Assembly (NCBI GenBank): GCA_030746555.1 | Contig: JASLMK010000072.1 | Location: 44,257 to 108,256, forward strand | Length of the DNA: 64,000 nt | Direction: 5' to 3' | Source: Planctomycetota bacterium | GTDB taxonomy: Bacteria; Planctomycetota; UBA1135; GCA-002686595 | In this document: positions 38,081 through 46,974 of the stretch, piece by piece | How positions within the stretch are numbered: the stretch's first letter is position 1 | Layout: every line of letters starts with the position of its first letter | Notes under the pieces: model-generated | What the model saw: only the letters and a program-made list of their open reading frames with translations | Database searches by the model: none | Told to the model about the DNA's origin: nothing | Position numbers and translations under genes: made by a program

Positions 38081-38950
38081 ATGGGCACCGACAGCTTCGA
38101 CGACGCGATCTTCGCGGCCTCCCGGCACCTGCGCTCCCTGGGCGCGGCCGACCCCGACGCGCTGCTCTTGATGGGCACGGGGATCGGACTGGTCGGCGCC
38201 GGCTACGAGGCCGACTTCAAGCTGCCCCTCGAGGACGTCGAGGGCGTGCCGAACGCCTGGCGCCACCAGATCCTGCAGGTGGCCGAGTCGGCGAGCGGCG
38301 TCACCTGGCTGCTCGAGGACGCGGCCGGCACGCCCGAGACGGGCAACGCCCCGACGGCGGACGAGGCGCCCTGGACGCGCGGCTTCCCCTGCTGGCTCGC
38401 CGCCGCCTCGGGGGCCGGCGCATGCCTGCACACCTCCGGCGGCTACTCCGTCGGCGAGTCCCCCGAGACCGCCCCGGGCGAGACCCTGGCCGTGGTGAGC
38501 GACCACATCAACCTCTCGGGCACGACCCCACTCCTGGGGCTGGGCGAGTCCCGTCTGGGTCCGCTCTTCCCCGACCAGACCCGCGTCCACGACGCCGCCC
38601 TGCGCGAGGCCGCCCTGGGCCACGCCGCCAGCCTGGGGCTGCCCTGCGTCGAGGCGGTGGTCGCCTGCACGGCGGGCCCTGCGATCGGCACGCCGGCCGA
38701 ACGCCGCTTCCACGCCTCCGCCGGTGCGAGCGTCGCCGTCCAGGGTCTGGCCGCCCCGGTCATCGCCTGCGCCCACGCCGGCCTCGCTTGCCTGTTCGTC
38801 GTCGCGGTCATCGATCCCGACGGCGAGTCCCCTCTCGAGGCCCAGCTGGCCGCCGCGGACCGCCTGGCCCCGGCCCTCGAGGATCTCGTCGTCGCCCTGC
38901 GGCCGGACCTGGCCCGCGTCGCCCGGGCGCGGCGCGAGGAGTGCTCGTGA
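38081..38950 (+). CDS. Divergent purine-nucleoside-phosphorylase-fold protein, probably lacking the catalytic residues
   Basis: This 289-residue protein aligns with trimeric PNP. LLMGTGIGLVGAGYEADF corresponds to the phosphate loop, VSDHINLSGTTPLLG to the family RDHINL.G.NPL motif, and LFPDQTRVHDAALREAA and ACTAGPAIGTPAERRFHASAGASVAV to the later motifs. The key residues seem lost. GPAIGT has Gly where the purine-binding Glu (GPSFET) should be. VVAVIDPDG replaces the Asn of LITN, and the RFHMYEG loop is absent. It may be a pseudoenzyme or have a different ligand. GTGA overlap with purN suggests a purine-related job. Confidence 0.7.
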   Translation: MGTDSFDDAIFAASRHLRSLGAADPDALLLMGTGIGLVGAGYEADFKLPLEDVEGVPNAWRHQILQVAESASGVTWLLEDAAGTPETGNAPTADEAPWTRGFPCWLAAASGAGACLHTSGGYSVGESPETAPGETLAVVSDHINLSGTTPLLGLGESRLGPLFPDQTRVHDAALREAALGHAASLGLPCVEAVVACTAGPAIGTPAERRFHASAGASVAVQGLAAPVIACAHAGLACLFVVAVIDPDGESPLEAQLAAADRLAPALEDLVVALRPDLARVARARREECS

Positions 38951-39552
38951 GCGACGCGCCGGGGGTGGCGGTGTTCGCCTCCGGCGGGGGCCGCTCCGTC
39001 GAGAACCTGGCGCGCTGCATCTCGGCGGGAGAGCTCGCCTGCCGGCTCTCGGTGATCGTCTGCGACCGCGCCGGAGCCGGTGTCCTCGAGCGCGCCGAGC
39101 GCCTGGGCATCGAGAGCGTCCTACTCGATCCGGAGCGCGAGCTCGATCCCGACGCCTTCAGCCACGCCGCCTTCGAGTGCGTGCGCGCCCACGACTGCCG
39201 CCTGGTCGTCCTGGCCGGGTTCCTGCGCCTCTTGGCCCTGCCCGCCGATTGGCACGGACGCGTCCTCAACATCCACCCCGCGCTCCTGCCCGCCTTCGGC
39301 GGCAAGGGCTACTACGGCGACCGGGTTCACCGCGCGGTGCTCGAGAGCGGCGTGCAGTTCACCGGCTGCACGGTGCACTACGTGAACGAGGAGTACGACG
39401 CGGGGCGGATCCTGCTCCAGCGCTGCATCCCGGTCCTGCCCGAGGACACGGTCGCCAGCCTCGGCGCGCGGGTGTTCGAACAGGAGCGGATCGCCCTGCC
39501 CGAGGCGATTTCCCGGCACTTCGAGCGCGCCGGAGGGGGCGCCGGATCCTGA
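38947..39552 (+). CDS. purN: Phosphoribosylglycinamide formyltransferase
   Basis: This 201-residue enzyme uses 10-formyl-THF to formylate GAR in purine synthesis. VAVFASGGGRSVENL at the N terminus is the GAR-phosphate loop, FLRLLALP near 95 precedes LNIHPALLPAFGGKGYYG (catalytic Asn and His) near 106-123, and FTGCTVHYVNEEYDAGRILLQ near 138-158 holds the catalytic Asp. The GTG start overlaps the stop of the phosphorylase-like gene by 4 bases. It converges with mrfB (36-base gap). Confidence 0.88.
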   Translation: MSDAPGVAVFASGGGRSVENLARCISAGELACRLSVIVCDRAGAGVLERAERLGIESVLLDPERELDPDAFSHAAFECVRAHDCRLVVLAGFLRLLALPADWHGRVLNIHPALLPAFGGKGYYGDRVHRAVLESGVQFTGCTVHYVNEEYDAGRILLQRCIPVLPEDTVASLGARVFEQERIALPEAISRHFERAGGGAGS

Positions 39553-39588
39553 GGGCTTCGCGCGGCGACGCGGGGAGCGCTCGGGTGC

Positions 39589-40923
39589 TCAACCGTCGCG
39601 GCCCACTCGCTTCTCCAACCGCTCGATGCGGCCGACCGCCTCGGCGCGCAGGCGTGCGAACTCACCACCCACGTGGCGACGCTCGACCAGCGCCAGCGCG
39701 GTGCGACTCGCCTCCAGGGCTGCGCTCCAGTCGCGCCGGTGGTGCTCGAGGAGCTTGGCGAGTTGCAGGAGGCAGTGGGCGGTGAAGCCATCCTCGCCGC
39801 CGTCCAGCAGGGCGCGGTAGGCGTCCAGCGCCTCGGCGGCGGCTCCCGACAGGCGGAGGGTGTCGGCGCGCAAGACCTCGAGCGGCCGCCGCGCCGCCGG
39901 CGCCTCGCCGTCTCGTCGGGAGCGCTCCCCGTGGCGATCCAGCCACACCAGCGCTTCGGGCCGGCGCCCGGCGGCCAACAGGGAGCGCGCCACCCCCGCA
40001 GCCCTCGCGGCCGCGGGCTCCCCCAACTCGCTCCCGTCGGCGCGCCGCTCGCGCGTCGTGCTCCCCAGGTGGGCCGCCAGGGTGACCAGGCTCAACACGT
40101 CGTCGAGGTTGTGGCGGAAGACGCCCTCGAGGGCGTGGGGGCGACCGGCCAGGTAGTCGAACCAGGCCTCGGGAGCAAAGGAGCCCGGCAGGTCGTCGGC
40201 CCGGCGGACGCCGACGAGACGGGACTCCATGGTGGCCAGGCGCCCGTCGTCGGTGGCGGCGCGGTAGAGCCGACGCAGGGGGTGGTAGAGGTCGAGGTGC
40301 GGCACCTCGTCGAAGGGCGGCTCGATTCCATGCAGCCGCATGCGGTCCTCGAGGCGGTGGCGGTCGAAGGACTTCCCGAAGAAAGAGACGACGCCGGAGT
40401 GGGCGCGGATGCGCTCCGCGCACTCGGCGAGCAGGGCGCGCTCCTCGGCCGGGTCGCCCAGGAAGCCCTGCCAGACGCCGAAGGAGGCCGGGACGGCTCC
40501 GGGCGCGCGCGGGCCTTCCGCGAACGTGCCCAGCCCGATCATGAACACCCAGGTCCCGCTCCCACCGGCCAGGCCGGTGGTCTCGGTGTCGAGGTAGCAA
40601 GCGCCGGCGAGGTCCAGCTCCGCCAGGCTCCCGTCGCCGGTCAGGAGCGCGAAGTCGGCCGGCTCGACGTCCAGGGCCTCCTCGAGGCGCCAGGAGCCGT
40701 GGCGGTGGTCGAGGCCGAACCGGCCAAGCCGCGCGAGGTGCCCGCCGGTCGCGCACAGCCCTCGCGGCGGACCGCTCCTGCGCTCGACGCGCGCGCGGGG
40801 AGTGGACGGCGCGCTGGTCTCGAGGGGCACGCCCGGGGGTGGGCGGGTGGCCGCGGCGTCCTTGGTCGCCGCGCCCTCGCGCCTCAGGCGCGCCAGGCGG
40901 GCGCGCACGCCCTCCCCGCTCAA
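39589..40923 (-). CDS. mrfB: RNase H-like 3'-5' exonuclease, MrfB/YprB type
   Basis: This 444-residue protein has a YprB-type RNase H-like domain near residues 100-280. CYLDTETTGLAGGSGTW carries the first metal Asp and Glu. MIGLGTF, FFGKSFDRHRLEDRMRLHG, HLDLYHPLRRLY, and FRHNLDDVLSLVTLAAHL (third and fourth acidic sites) follow. The C-terminal ~120 residues are TPR-like (LDAYRALLDGG, LLQLAKLLEHH). In Bacillus subtilis MrfB works with the MrfA helicase in a UvrA-independent repair of mitomycin lesions. Here it directly follows that helicase with a TTGA overlap. TTG 40923 is preceded by GGGGGAGG. GTG 40908 is the alternative start. Confidence 0.82.
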   Translation of the reverse strand: MSGEGVRARLARLRREGAATKDAAATRPPPGVPLETSAPSTPRARVERRSGPPRGLCATGGHLARLGRFGLDHRHGSWRLEEALDVEPADFALLTGDGSLAELDLAGACYLDTETTGLAGGSGTWVFMIGLGTFAEGPRAPGAVPASFGVWQGFLGDPAEERALLAECAERIRAHSGVVSFFGKSFDRHRLEDRMRLHGIEPPFDEVPHLDLYHPLRRLYRAATDDGRLATMESRLVGVRRADDLPGSFAPEAWFDYLAGRPHALEGVFRHNLDDVLSLVTLAAHLGSTTRERRADGSELGEPAAARAAGVARSLLAAGRRPEALVWLDRHGERSRRDGEAPAARRPLEVLRADTLRLSGAAAEALDAYRALLDGGEDGFTAHCLLQLAKLLEHHRRDWSAALEASRTALALVERRHVGGEFARLRAEAVGRIERLEKRVGRDG

Positions 40924-43568
40924 GGGCCTCCCCCGCCGCCGGCGTCCGCCCCCACGCACTCCTCGCCCCGGCCCGCGGGCACCTCCGCATCCCGAGGGAG
41001 CGCGCCGCGGGCGAGGTGCTCGAGGACGCGCCGGGCGGTGTCCTTCCCCTCCGCCCCGATCTGCTCGGGCGGGCCCACGCAAGCTGGACAGCCCGAACGG
41101 CAGCGACAGGCGGAGACGACCTCCAAGGCCGCCTCGAGGAGCTCGCGGTGGGCGTCGAAGAGCAGGTCCGCCAGGCCCACGCCGCCCTGGACCCGGTCGT
41201 GGAGGAAGAGGGCGGGGCGCTTGAAGTGGGGCGCACGCACCTGGGTCGAGAGGCCGAGGTCGGAGGGCTGGCAGCGCACGAACAGGGGCGCCACGCGGCG
41301 CAAGAGGTTCCCGACCCCGTGCCAGCCGGCACCGCGGCTCCCCGCGTGCAGGCCGAGCTCGGAGGCGGTGCGCTCGGAGAGGGTCAGGACGAAGGCCTCG
41401 GTGTCCAGCTCCTCGGGAGGCAGGCTGATGCTCTCCGCGCCGACGTTCTCGCGGGTGTAGAAGCGGATCTTCTTGTACTGGGTGGCGAGTGTCGTCACGT
41501 GCACCTCTCCGCGCCAGACCGCGTGGTCCTCTACAGCGGGATCGCCGTCCTCCACCGGGCCCCCGGCGTCCTCATCGGCGAGCGGCGCCGGGAGGACCGG
41601 ATCCTCGACGGCGGCCTCGCCGCGGCAGCGCAGCTTGCACACCTCCAGGCGCAGCACGCGCACCTCGGTCTCGGTCTGGGCGTCGGTGAAGTAGTCGGTG
41701 TCGACCTCGCGCACCGTGGCGCGGCGGTTGGCGTGATCGAAACGCTCTACAATCCAGGTCCGTCCCTCCACCTGGTAGATCGCGCCCTCGTGGACCGTGG
41801 TCAGGGAGCCCTCGCGATCGATCTCCCCCACGGCCTTGTTCGTCTCTGCGTCGAGGATCACGACGTTGTCCGCCTCTCCGCCCTCGAGCGAGACGTCCTG
41901 GGCCGGGTAGGCGTCGGCCATCCAGTACCAACGCCCGCCGGCGGCGTGCAGGAGGCCGGACTCCTCGGCGAGGTAGTCGAGGACGTCCACGGCGTGCTCG
42001 ACCCCACCGAAGGCGACGTCGTCGAGGACGGCGCGGGGCTGCTCGTCGGTGGCGGTGACGTCTGCGGCCGTCGTGTCCGCTCCCGCCCCCTCGGTCAGGG
42101 CGAAGGGCAGCTCGAAGGCGGCGCACTTGAGCTGCTCGGAGAGGATCACGAGGTTGTCGGGATCGACGGCCAGGCGCTCCCTCGGCTCGGAGAAGAGCGC
42201 CTCGGGGTGGCGAACGAGGTACTGGTCCACCGGATCCGCCTGGGCGACCTGGACGACGAGGCTCGGCTTGCCGCGCCGCCCAACGCGCCCGGCCCGCTGC
42301 CAGAAGGAGGCCTGGGAGCCGGGGTAGCCCACCAGGACGGCCACGTCGAGGGCCCCGATGTCGATCCCCAGCTCGAGGGCGTTGGTGCTGACGACGACCT
42401 TGACCTCCCCCGAGCGCAGGCCGGCTTCGATCTCGCGTCGCAGGAGCGGCAGGTAGCCGCCGCGGTAGCCGCGCACCTCCTCGGGACGCAGCCCGAGATC
42501 TCCCGCCGCCTCCTTGAGGTAGCGCGTCAACACCTCCACCGCCGTGCGCCGGCGGCAGAAGAAGATCGTCTGGTGGCGCGGACCGACCAGATGCCGCGCC
42601 AGACGCCGCGCCTCCTCGAGGGCGTTGGCTCGCAGGCCCGCCACCGGATCGAGCAGGGGCGGCGAGTAGACCGTGAACAGGCGCCGCCCGCAGGGCGAAG
42701 CGTCGCGGTCGACGACCTCCACCTCGCGACCGAGCAGGCGCCTGGCGTGCTCCGCGCCGTCGCGCAGGGTGGCCGAGCAGCACACGAAGCGCGGCTCGCT
42801 GCCGTAGTGCCGCGCGATGCGCACCAGGCGGCGCAGGACGTTGGCGACGCTCGAGCCGAAGACGCCCGAGAGCGTGTGCACCTCGTCGATCACGATCGTC
42901 TCGAGGTCGCGGAAGAGCTCCGACCAGCGGGCGTGGTTGGGCAGGATGCCCGAGTGCAGCATCCACGGATTGGTCAGGATCATGTGGCCGCGATCGCGCA
43001 GGGTGCGGCGCACGGGCACGGGCGTGTCGCCGTCGTAGGTGGCCGCGTGCCAGTCCTGACCGAGGGCGGCCACGAGCTCGGTCAGGCCGGCCGACTGGTC
43101 CTGCCCCAGCGCCTTGGTGGGGAACAACAACAGCGCACGCGCCGAGCCGCCGGACTCGAACAGGCGCTGCATCAGGGGCACCGTGTAGCACAGGGTCTTG
43201 CCCGATGCGGTCGGCGTCGCCACGAGGACGTCGCGGCCGGCCAGGGCGGCCTCGATCGCCCGCCCCTGGTGCTCGAAGAGCTCGGACAGGCCGCGCTCGG
43301 CCAACGCCGCCGCCAGGCGCGGGTCGAGGCGCTCGGGCAGCGCGACGGTGCGCGCGGGGCGCGCCGGACTCTCGCGCCAGTGCTCGAAGCCGTCGCGCAA
43401 CTCCGGGTCGGCCCGCAGGGCTCGGGCGAGGTCGAGGACGCTCCCCGTCGAACGCCGCCGGCGCTCTCCCCCCGCGCTGGGCGGCGGCGCGACCTCCTCC
43501 GCCGGCCGGGGCGCGGCGGTCTCGCGCGAGAGGGGGTCGGATTCGGAGTCGGAGCGGGGGTGGTCCAC
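40920..43568 (-). CDS. mrfA: DEAD/DEAH-box helicase with DUF1998 zinc domain, MrfA/YprA type
   Basis: This ~882-residue superfamily 2 helicase has VATPTASGKTLCYT (Walker A) near residue 110, IVIDEVHTLSG (DEVH) near 215, VCCSATLRDGAEH (SAT), a RecA2 with FCRRRTAVEVL, VVSTNALELGIDIGALDVAVLVGYPGS and QRAGRVGRRG. The C-terminal DUF1998 region ends with four zinc-type Cys (CRCRSGCPACVG). Helicases of this family unwind 3'-tailed DNA and act in mitomycin repair. GTG 43568 was chosen because AGGAG is upstream. A TTG at 43622 would add residues unlike the family. mrfB is translationally coupled downstream. Confidence 0.85.
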   Translation of the reverse strand: MDHPRSDSESDPLSRETAAPRPAEEVAPPPSAGGERRRRSTGSVLDLARALRADPELRDGFEHWRESPARPARTVALPERLDPRLAAALAERGLSELFEHQGRAIEAALAGRDVLVATPTASGKTLCYTVPLMQRLFESGGSARALLLFPTKALGQDQSAGLTELVAALGQDWHAATYDGDTPVPVRRTLRDRGHMILTNPWMLHSGILPNHARWSELFRDLETIVIDEVHTLSGVFGSSVANVLRRLVRIARHYGSEPRFVCCSATLRDGAEHARRLLGREVEVVDRDASPCGRRLFTVYSPPLLDPVAGLRANALEEARRLARHLVGPRHQTIFFCRRRTAVEVLTRYLKEAAGDLGLRPEEVRGYRGGYLPLLRREIEAGLRSGEVKVVVSTNALELGIDIGALDVAVLVGYPGSQASFWQRAGRVGRRGKPSLVVQVAQADPVDQYLVRHPEALFSEPRERLAVDPDNLVILSEQLKCAAFELPFALTEGAGADTTAADVTATDEQPRAVLDDVAFGGVEHAVDVLDYLAEESGLLHAAGGRWYWMADAYPAQDVSLEGGEADNVVILDAETNKAVGEIDREGSLTTVHEGAIYQVEGRTWIVERFDHANRRATVREVDTDYFTDAQTETEVRVLRLEVCKLRCRGEAAVEDPVLPAPLADEDAGGPVEDGDPAVEDHAVWRGEVHVTTLATQYKKIRFYTRENVGAESISLPPEELDTEAFVLTLSERTASELGLHAGSRGAGWHGVGNLLRRVAPLFVRCQPSDLGLSTQVRAPHFKRPALFLHDRVQGGVGLADLLFDAHRELLEAALEVVSACRCRSGCPACVGPPEQIGAEGKDTARRVLEHLARGALPRDAEVPAGRGEECVGADAGGGGGP

Positions 43569-43638
43569 GTCGGGTTCGGCTCCTGTTAGGGTCAGGCTAG
43601 GGCCGCCCCTCCGCCGGTGCAAGCACCGTCGGCGGCCT

Positions 43639-45372
43639 TCATTCCCCCAGGAGCCGGCCCAGCCTGGCGTGCAGGTCGCCCACGGACAGGACGGCCGTGC
43701 GCCCCCCCACCAGGGCGGCGGACGCGCCTGATCGGTCGCGGCCGATCGCCACGCGGGTGCGGGCTCCGTCGCGGTGCTCGAGGATCACCTCCACGACCCC
43801 CACGGGAGCGTCCGCCACCTCGCTGAAGCGCGCGGCGCGCAGGAACAGGAGCGGGTCGAGGACCGCGAGGAGCCCGGTGGCCTCGCGCTGCTCTCCGGCC
43901 GGACTCCAGCGCCCGCGCTCGTCGCGCACGAACGACCGCTCGATCTGCCCGCGCCGCAGGGTCAAGCCCGAGAGACCGACCTCCTCGACGGTCAACAGCT
44001 CCAGGGATCGCCAGGAGTCCGCCGAGGCGGCGAGCAACTCCCCCAACCAGGGCTCCGCCAACCCCAGGACGTCGTCGCCGAAGCGGCGGAAGGCCAGGAT
44101 CGTCCCGGCCGGTCCCTCCTCGACGTCCTGCCCCAGGCGACCGCCGAGCCGTCTCCCGCCGGCCTCGATCAGGAGGGTCTGGTCGAGGGCCGCGTCGGTA
44201 GGCCGGCGAGCGAGATCGAAGCCGAGGAGCTCCGCCTGCTCCAGGCGGCTGAGGACATCCTCGACCCGCGCTGTGTCGGCGGCGAACACGGCCCCCTCGT
44301 CCACCCGCCCGCGCCAGCCGTCTGCGGCGCGCTCCAGGCGCACGACCCGCGCGCCGTCGTCCCAGACCACAGCGTCCACGGCGGAGCGATCCACCCGCAA
44401 CAACCTGCGGTCGAGGAGCACGTCGAAGGGCACGACCAGGCGCAGGATCTGGTCGGTGGACAGGCGCCACACGTGGGGCCAGCCCTCGCGGCAGGCGAAC
44501 CAGCGGTCCGACTTGCGGGCGGTGCGCCCGAAGTGCAGCACCTCCCGCAAGCCGGCGGCGTTGCCCAGCTCCAGGCTGAAGGTCGGCTCGGCGAGGCCGT
44601 ACCGCCCCAGGTCGGGCTCGTCGTCGTCCACGAACGACTCGATGCGCATCGTCGCGGCGCCGACCGTGATGACCGAGACCTCCAAGGGATCGAGCCGCGC
44701 GGCGTGGGGCGTGAGGGCCGTCCAGTGGCCCCCGTCCATGACGGCGCTCAGGCCGAGCGGGACCGCCGCCTCGCCGTCGTCGTGCTGCACGGATCCCGAG
44801 CGCGCGAGGCTCACGATGCTGTTGGGCAGCATCTCCAACAGGCGCCGGGAGCGGTAGTCGTCGACGCTGCGCTCCAGGGTCGTGTGGATCGTGCGTAGGG
44901 TGCGCAGGATTCGACCGCCGCTGCGGACGTTCACAGAGCGCCCGTCGAGATCGAGCGTACCCAGCTCCAGGCGGTGCTCGCGCGGACCGGCGTCGGTCTG
45001 CTCCTCGAGCACCAGGACGGCCCGAGGCGGCGAGAGCCCCAGCGCCTCGGGGTCCGCCTCCGGCGCCGCCACGACCACGGCCCGGCTGCGGGCCACGGCG
45101 TCGAGGAGCACGCGCATCACCGCTTCATCGGCCGGGTAGGCGATCGGGTCCACGATGATCCAGGACCCGCGCCCGTCACGCTCGAAGGCGACGATGCCGC
45201 GCTCGAGGTGGTCTACGCGCAGCGCGCGCACGCGCTCGACGTCGATCCCCTCGAAGAGCGCGACGTCGATCCGACCCAGGGTTCCCTCGACCTCGCGGCC
45301 GCGCTGCCACCAGACCGCGGCCGCGGCCAGGGCGGCGGCCAACAACAGCCAAAGGGTCGTCTGCCGGCCCAT
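43639..45372 (-). CDS. DUF4340-domain membrane-anchored protein
   Basis: This 577-residue protein has one N-terminal TM (LWLLLAAALAAAAVWW, residues 7-22) and a long extracytoplasmic part. It has two or three repeats of the DUF4340 pattern: LRVDHLERGIVAFERDGRGSWIIVDP near 50, and the later VVRLERAADGWRG and LTLRRGQIERSFVRDERGRWSP. It is the last gene of the Gld-type ABC operon, 3 bases after the GldG-like stop. DUF4340 proteins regularly accompany GldFG-like permeases, but their role is not established. It is presumably a periplasmic partner. Confidence 0.8.
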   Translation of the reverse strand: MGRQTTLWLLLAAALAAAAVWWQRGREVEGTLGRIDVALFEGIDVERVRALRVDHLERGIVAFERDGRGSWIIVDPIAYPADEAVMRVLLDAVARSRAVVVAAPEADPEALGLSPPRAVLVLEEQTDAGPREHRLELGTLDLDGRSVNVRSGGRILRTLRTIHTTLERSVDDYRSRRLLEMLPNSIVSLARSGSVQHDDGEAAVPLGLSAVMDGGHWTALTPHAARLDPLEVSVITVGAATMRIESFVDDDEPDLGRYGLAEPTFSLELGNAAGLREVLHFGRTARKSDRWFACREGWPHVWRLSTDQILRLVVPFDVLLDRRLLRVDRSAVDAVVWDDGARVVRLERAADGWRGRVDEGAVFAADTARVEDVLSRLEQAELLGFDLARRPTDAALDQTLLIEAGGRRLGGRLGQDVEEGPAGTILAFRRFGDDVLGLAEPWLGELLAASADSWRSLELLTVEEVGLSGLTLRRGQIERSFVRDERGRWSPAGEQREATGLLAVLDPLLFLRAARFSEVADAPVGVVEVILEHRDGARTRVAIGRDRSGASAALVGGRTAVLSVGDLHARLGRLLGE

Positions 45373-45375
45373 CGC

Positions 45376-46974
45376 TCAGCGGCGGCGCTTCCAGGCGACG
45401 CCCAACCCGAACAACAGGCAGGAGAGGGGCAGGATCACCACGGCGCACATCGTCAAGAAGAACAGCCCGCGCCCGCTCCCCAACTCCAGGCGCCGCAGGT
45501 CGGGATCGCGCGGCGAGATGCTGACCCGGTACTCCCGGCTGGCGGCCCAGTTGAAGGCGTTGAGCAGGAAGTCGCGGTTGGTCTCGAAGAGCACGTTGGC
45601 GAACAGGTCGGGGGCGCCCAGGCCGAGGACCCGCGACTCGGGGCGCTCCTCCATCGTGCCCGCCGGCGGCGCCGGCCCGGGCAGGGGCGGCGGGAAGCGC
45701 GCGGTCATCGCCAGGCTGAAGGGACCCTCGCGCTCCGCCTCCTCGTCCCACATCCAGCGGTGCACGCCGTCGGCATCGGGAAGGTCCGCCCAGGTGAACT
45801 CGCTGGCGGTCAAGAGGTCGAGCAGGACGCCGCCGGTGGGCTTGCGGCCGCGCTCGAGGGGGCGGGAGAAGACCAGGCGCACGCGGCGCTCGGCGCGCCG
45901 CAGGGGAGCGGTGATCGGATGGGTGGCCGCCATGCCCTCGGCCCGCACGACGACCTCGGCGCACTCGGGGATGCCGTAGACGGGAGAGCCGCCCGCGCCC
46001 ACGTAGGGTCGGCTGACGACGCCCTCGCCCACGCGCACGCCGTACCCCTCGAGCAGCTCGCCGACGCTGCCCGCGCCGGTGATCAGTCGGTGCCCCGGGA
46101 CGGCGATCAGGCTCCCTCCGCGGTCCACGTACTCGCGCACGAAGTCCGTCTCGCGCGGGCTGAGAGCCTCCTCGGGCGCGACCACGGCCAGCACGGCGCA
46201 GTCGTCGGGGACCGCCCCCTGCTCGTCGCTCTCCCAACGCTTGACGGCGAAGCCGTCCTCGCGCAGGGCAGCCTCCAAGAGGCCGAGGTCGCGCGGCTCC
46301 TCCCCGTAGAGGTCGCGCTCGCCGTGTCCCCAGGAGAAGTAGGCGTAGGGCCGCTCACCCTGGGTGACCTTCAAGACGGCCTTCACGATCGTCTCTTCGC
46401 CGCGGAAGGCCAACAGGCGCGGGGGCACGTATCCCCCGGGCATGTTCGCCGGGCGACCGATGTCGATCTCCGCCACGTCCCCGAGGAAGCGCACGATCTC
46501 CTTGCGGTCGCCCCTCGAGACGACGACGACGTCGACCTCGGAGAGGCCCAGCTCGCGCATGCGCGCCTCGGTCCCGCTCGTGCCCGCGGCTCCCGCCAGG
46601 GCGTGGTGGGTCACGCGGAACAGCTCGGGGCGCTGCTCGCGCGCCAGGCGCAACAGGCCCACGAAGCGCTGCTGGGCGCGGGCGGTGATGCGGTCGAGGG
46701 GCGCGGGCAGGGGCCGTAGGAAGGTGTCGACGACGATCGGCTCGTCCCCCTCCACCGCGTCGATCACGGCGCGCGCGTTCTCGTCGAGGGTGTTCTCGCC
46801 GGTCGCCGTGAGGTCGATCCGAGCGCGCAGGCCAGGGCGTGCAGCGAGCCAGCAGAGCCCGCCGGCGACGCCCGCCGCCAGGGCAAGGTTCAGGGCCACC
46901 GTCGCGGCGATCCCCAGGCGCGTCGCGTTCCCCGTCGGGCGCGCGGGCGCGTGCTCGTCGGTGCTCAGCGCCAC
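45376..46974 (-). CDS. GldG-like ABC transporter auxiliary protein
   Basis: This 532-residue protein has an N-terminal TM near residues 20-42 and a large extracytoplasmic region with the GldG/DUF4350 pattern. RIDLTATGENTLDENARAVIDAV near 50, VVDTFLRPLPAPLDRIT near 83, YAYFSWGHGERDLYGEEPRDLGLLEAALRE near 225 and VREYVDRGGSLIAVPG near 295 are seen. A C-terminal TM (FFLTMCAVVILPLSCLLFGLGV) and KRRR complete it. GTG 46974 overlaps the permease stop by 10 bases and has GGAGG 8 bases upstream. In Bacteroidota GldAFG is needed for gliding; elsewhere the role of this complex is unclear. Confidence 0.82.
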   Translation of the reverse strand: MALSTDEHAPARPTGNATRLGIAATVALNLALAAGVAGGLCWLAARPGLRARIDLTATGENTLDENARAVIDAVEGDEPIVVDTFLRPLPAPLDRITARAQQRFVGLLRLAREQRPELFRVTHHALAGAAGTSGTEARMRELGLSEVDVVVVSRGDRKEIVRFLGDVAEIDIGRPANMPGGYVPPRLLAFRGEETIVKAVLKVTQGERPYAYFSWGHGERDLYGEEPRDLGLLEAALREDGFAVKRWESDEQGAVPDDCAVLAVVAPEEALSPRETDFVREYVDRGGSLIAVPGHRLITGAGSVGELLEGYGVRVGEGVVSRPYVGAGGSPVYGIPECAEVVVRAEGMAATHPITAPLRRAERRVRLVFSRPLERGRKPTGGVLLDLLTASEFTWADLPDADGVHRWMWDEEAEREGPFSLAMTARFPPPLPGPAPPAGTMEERPESRVLGLGAPDLFANVLFETNRDFLLNAFNWAASREYRVSISPRDPDLRRLELGSGRGLFFLTMCAVVILPLSCLLFGLGVAWKRRR

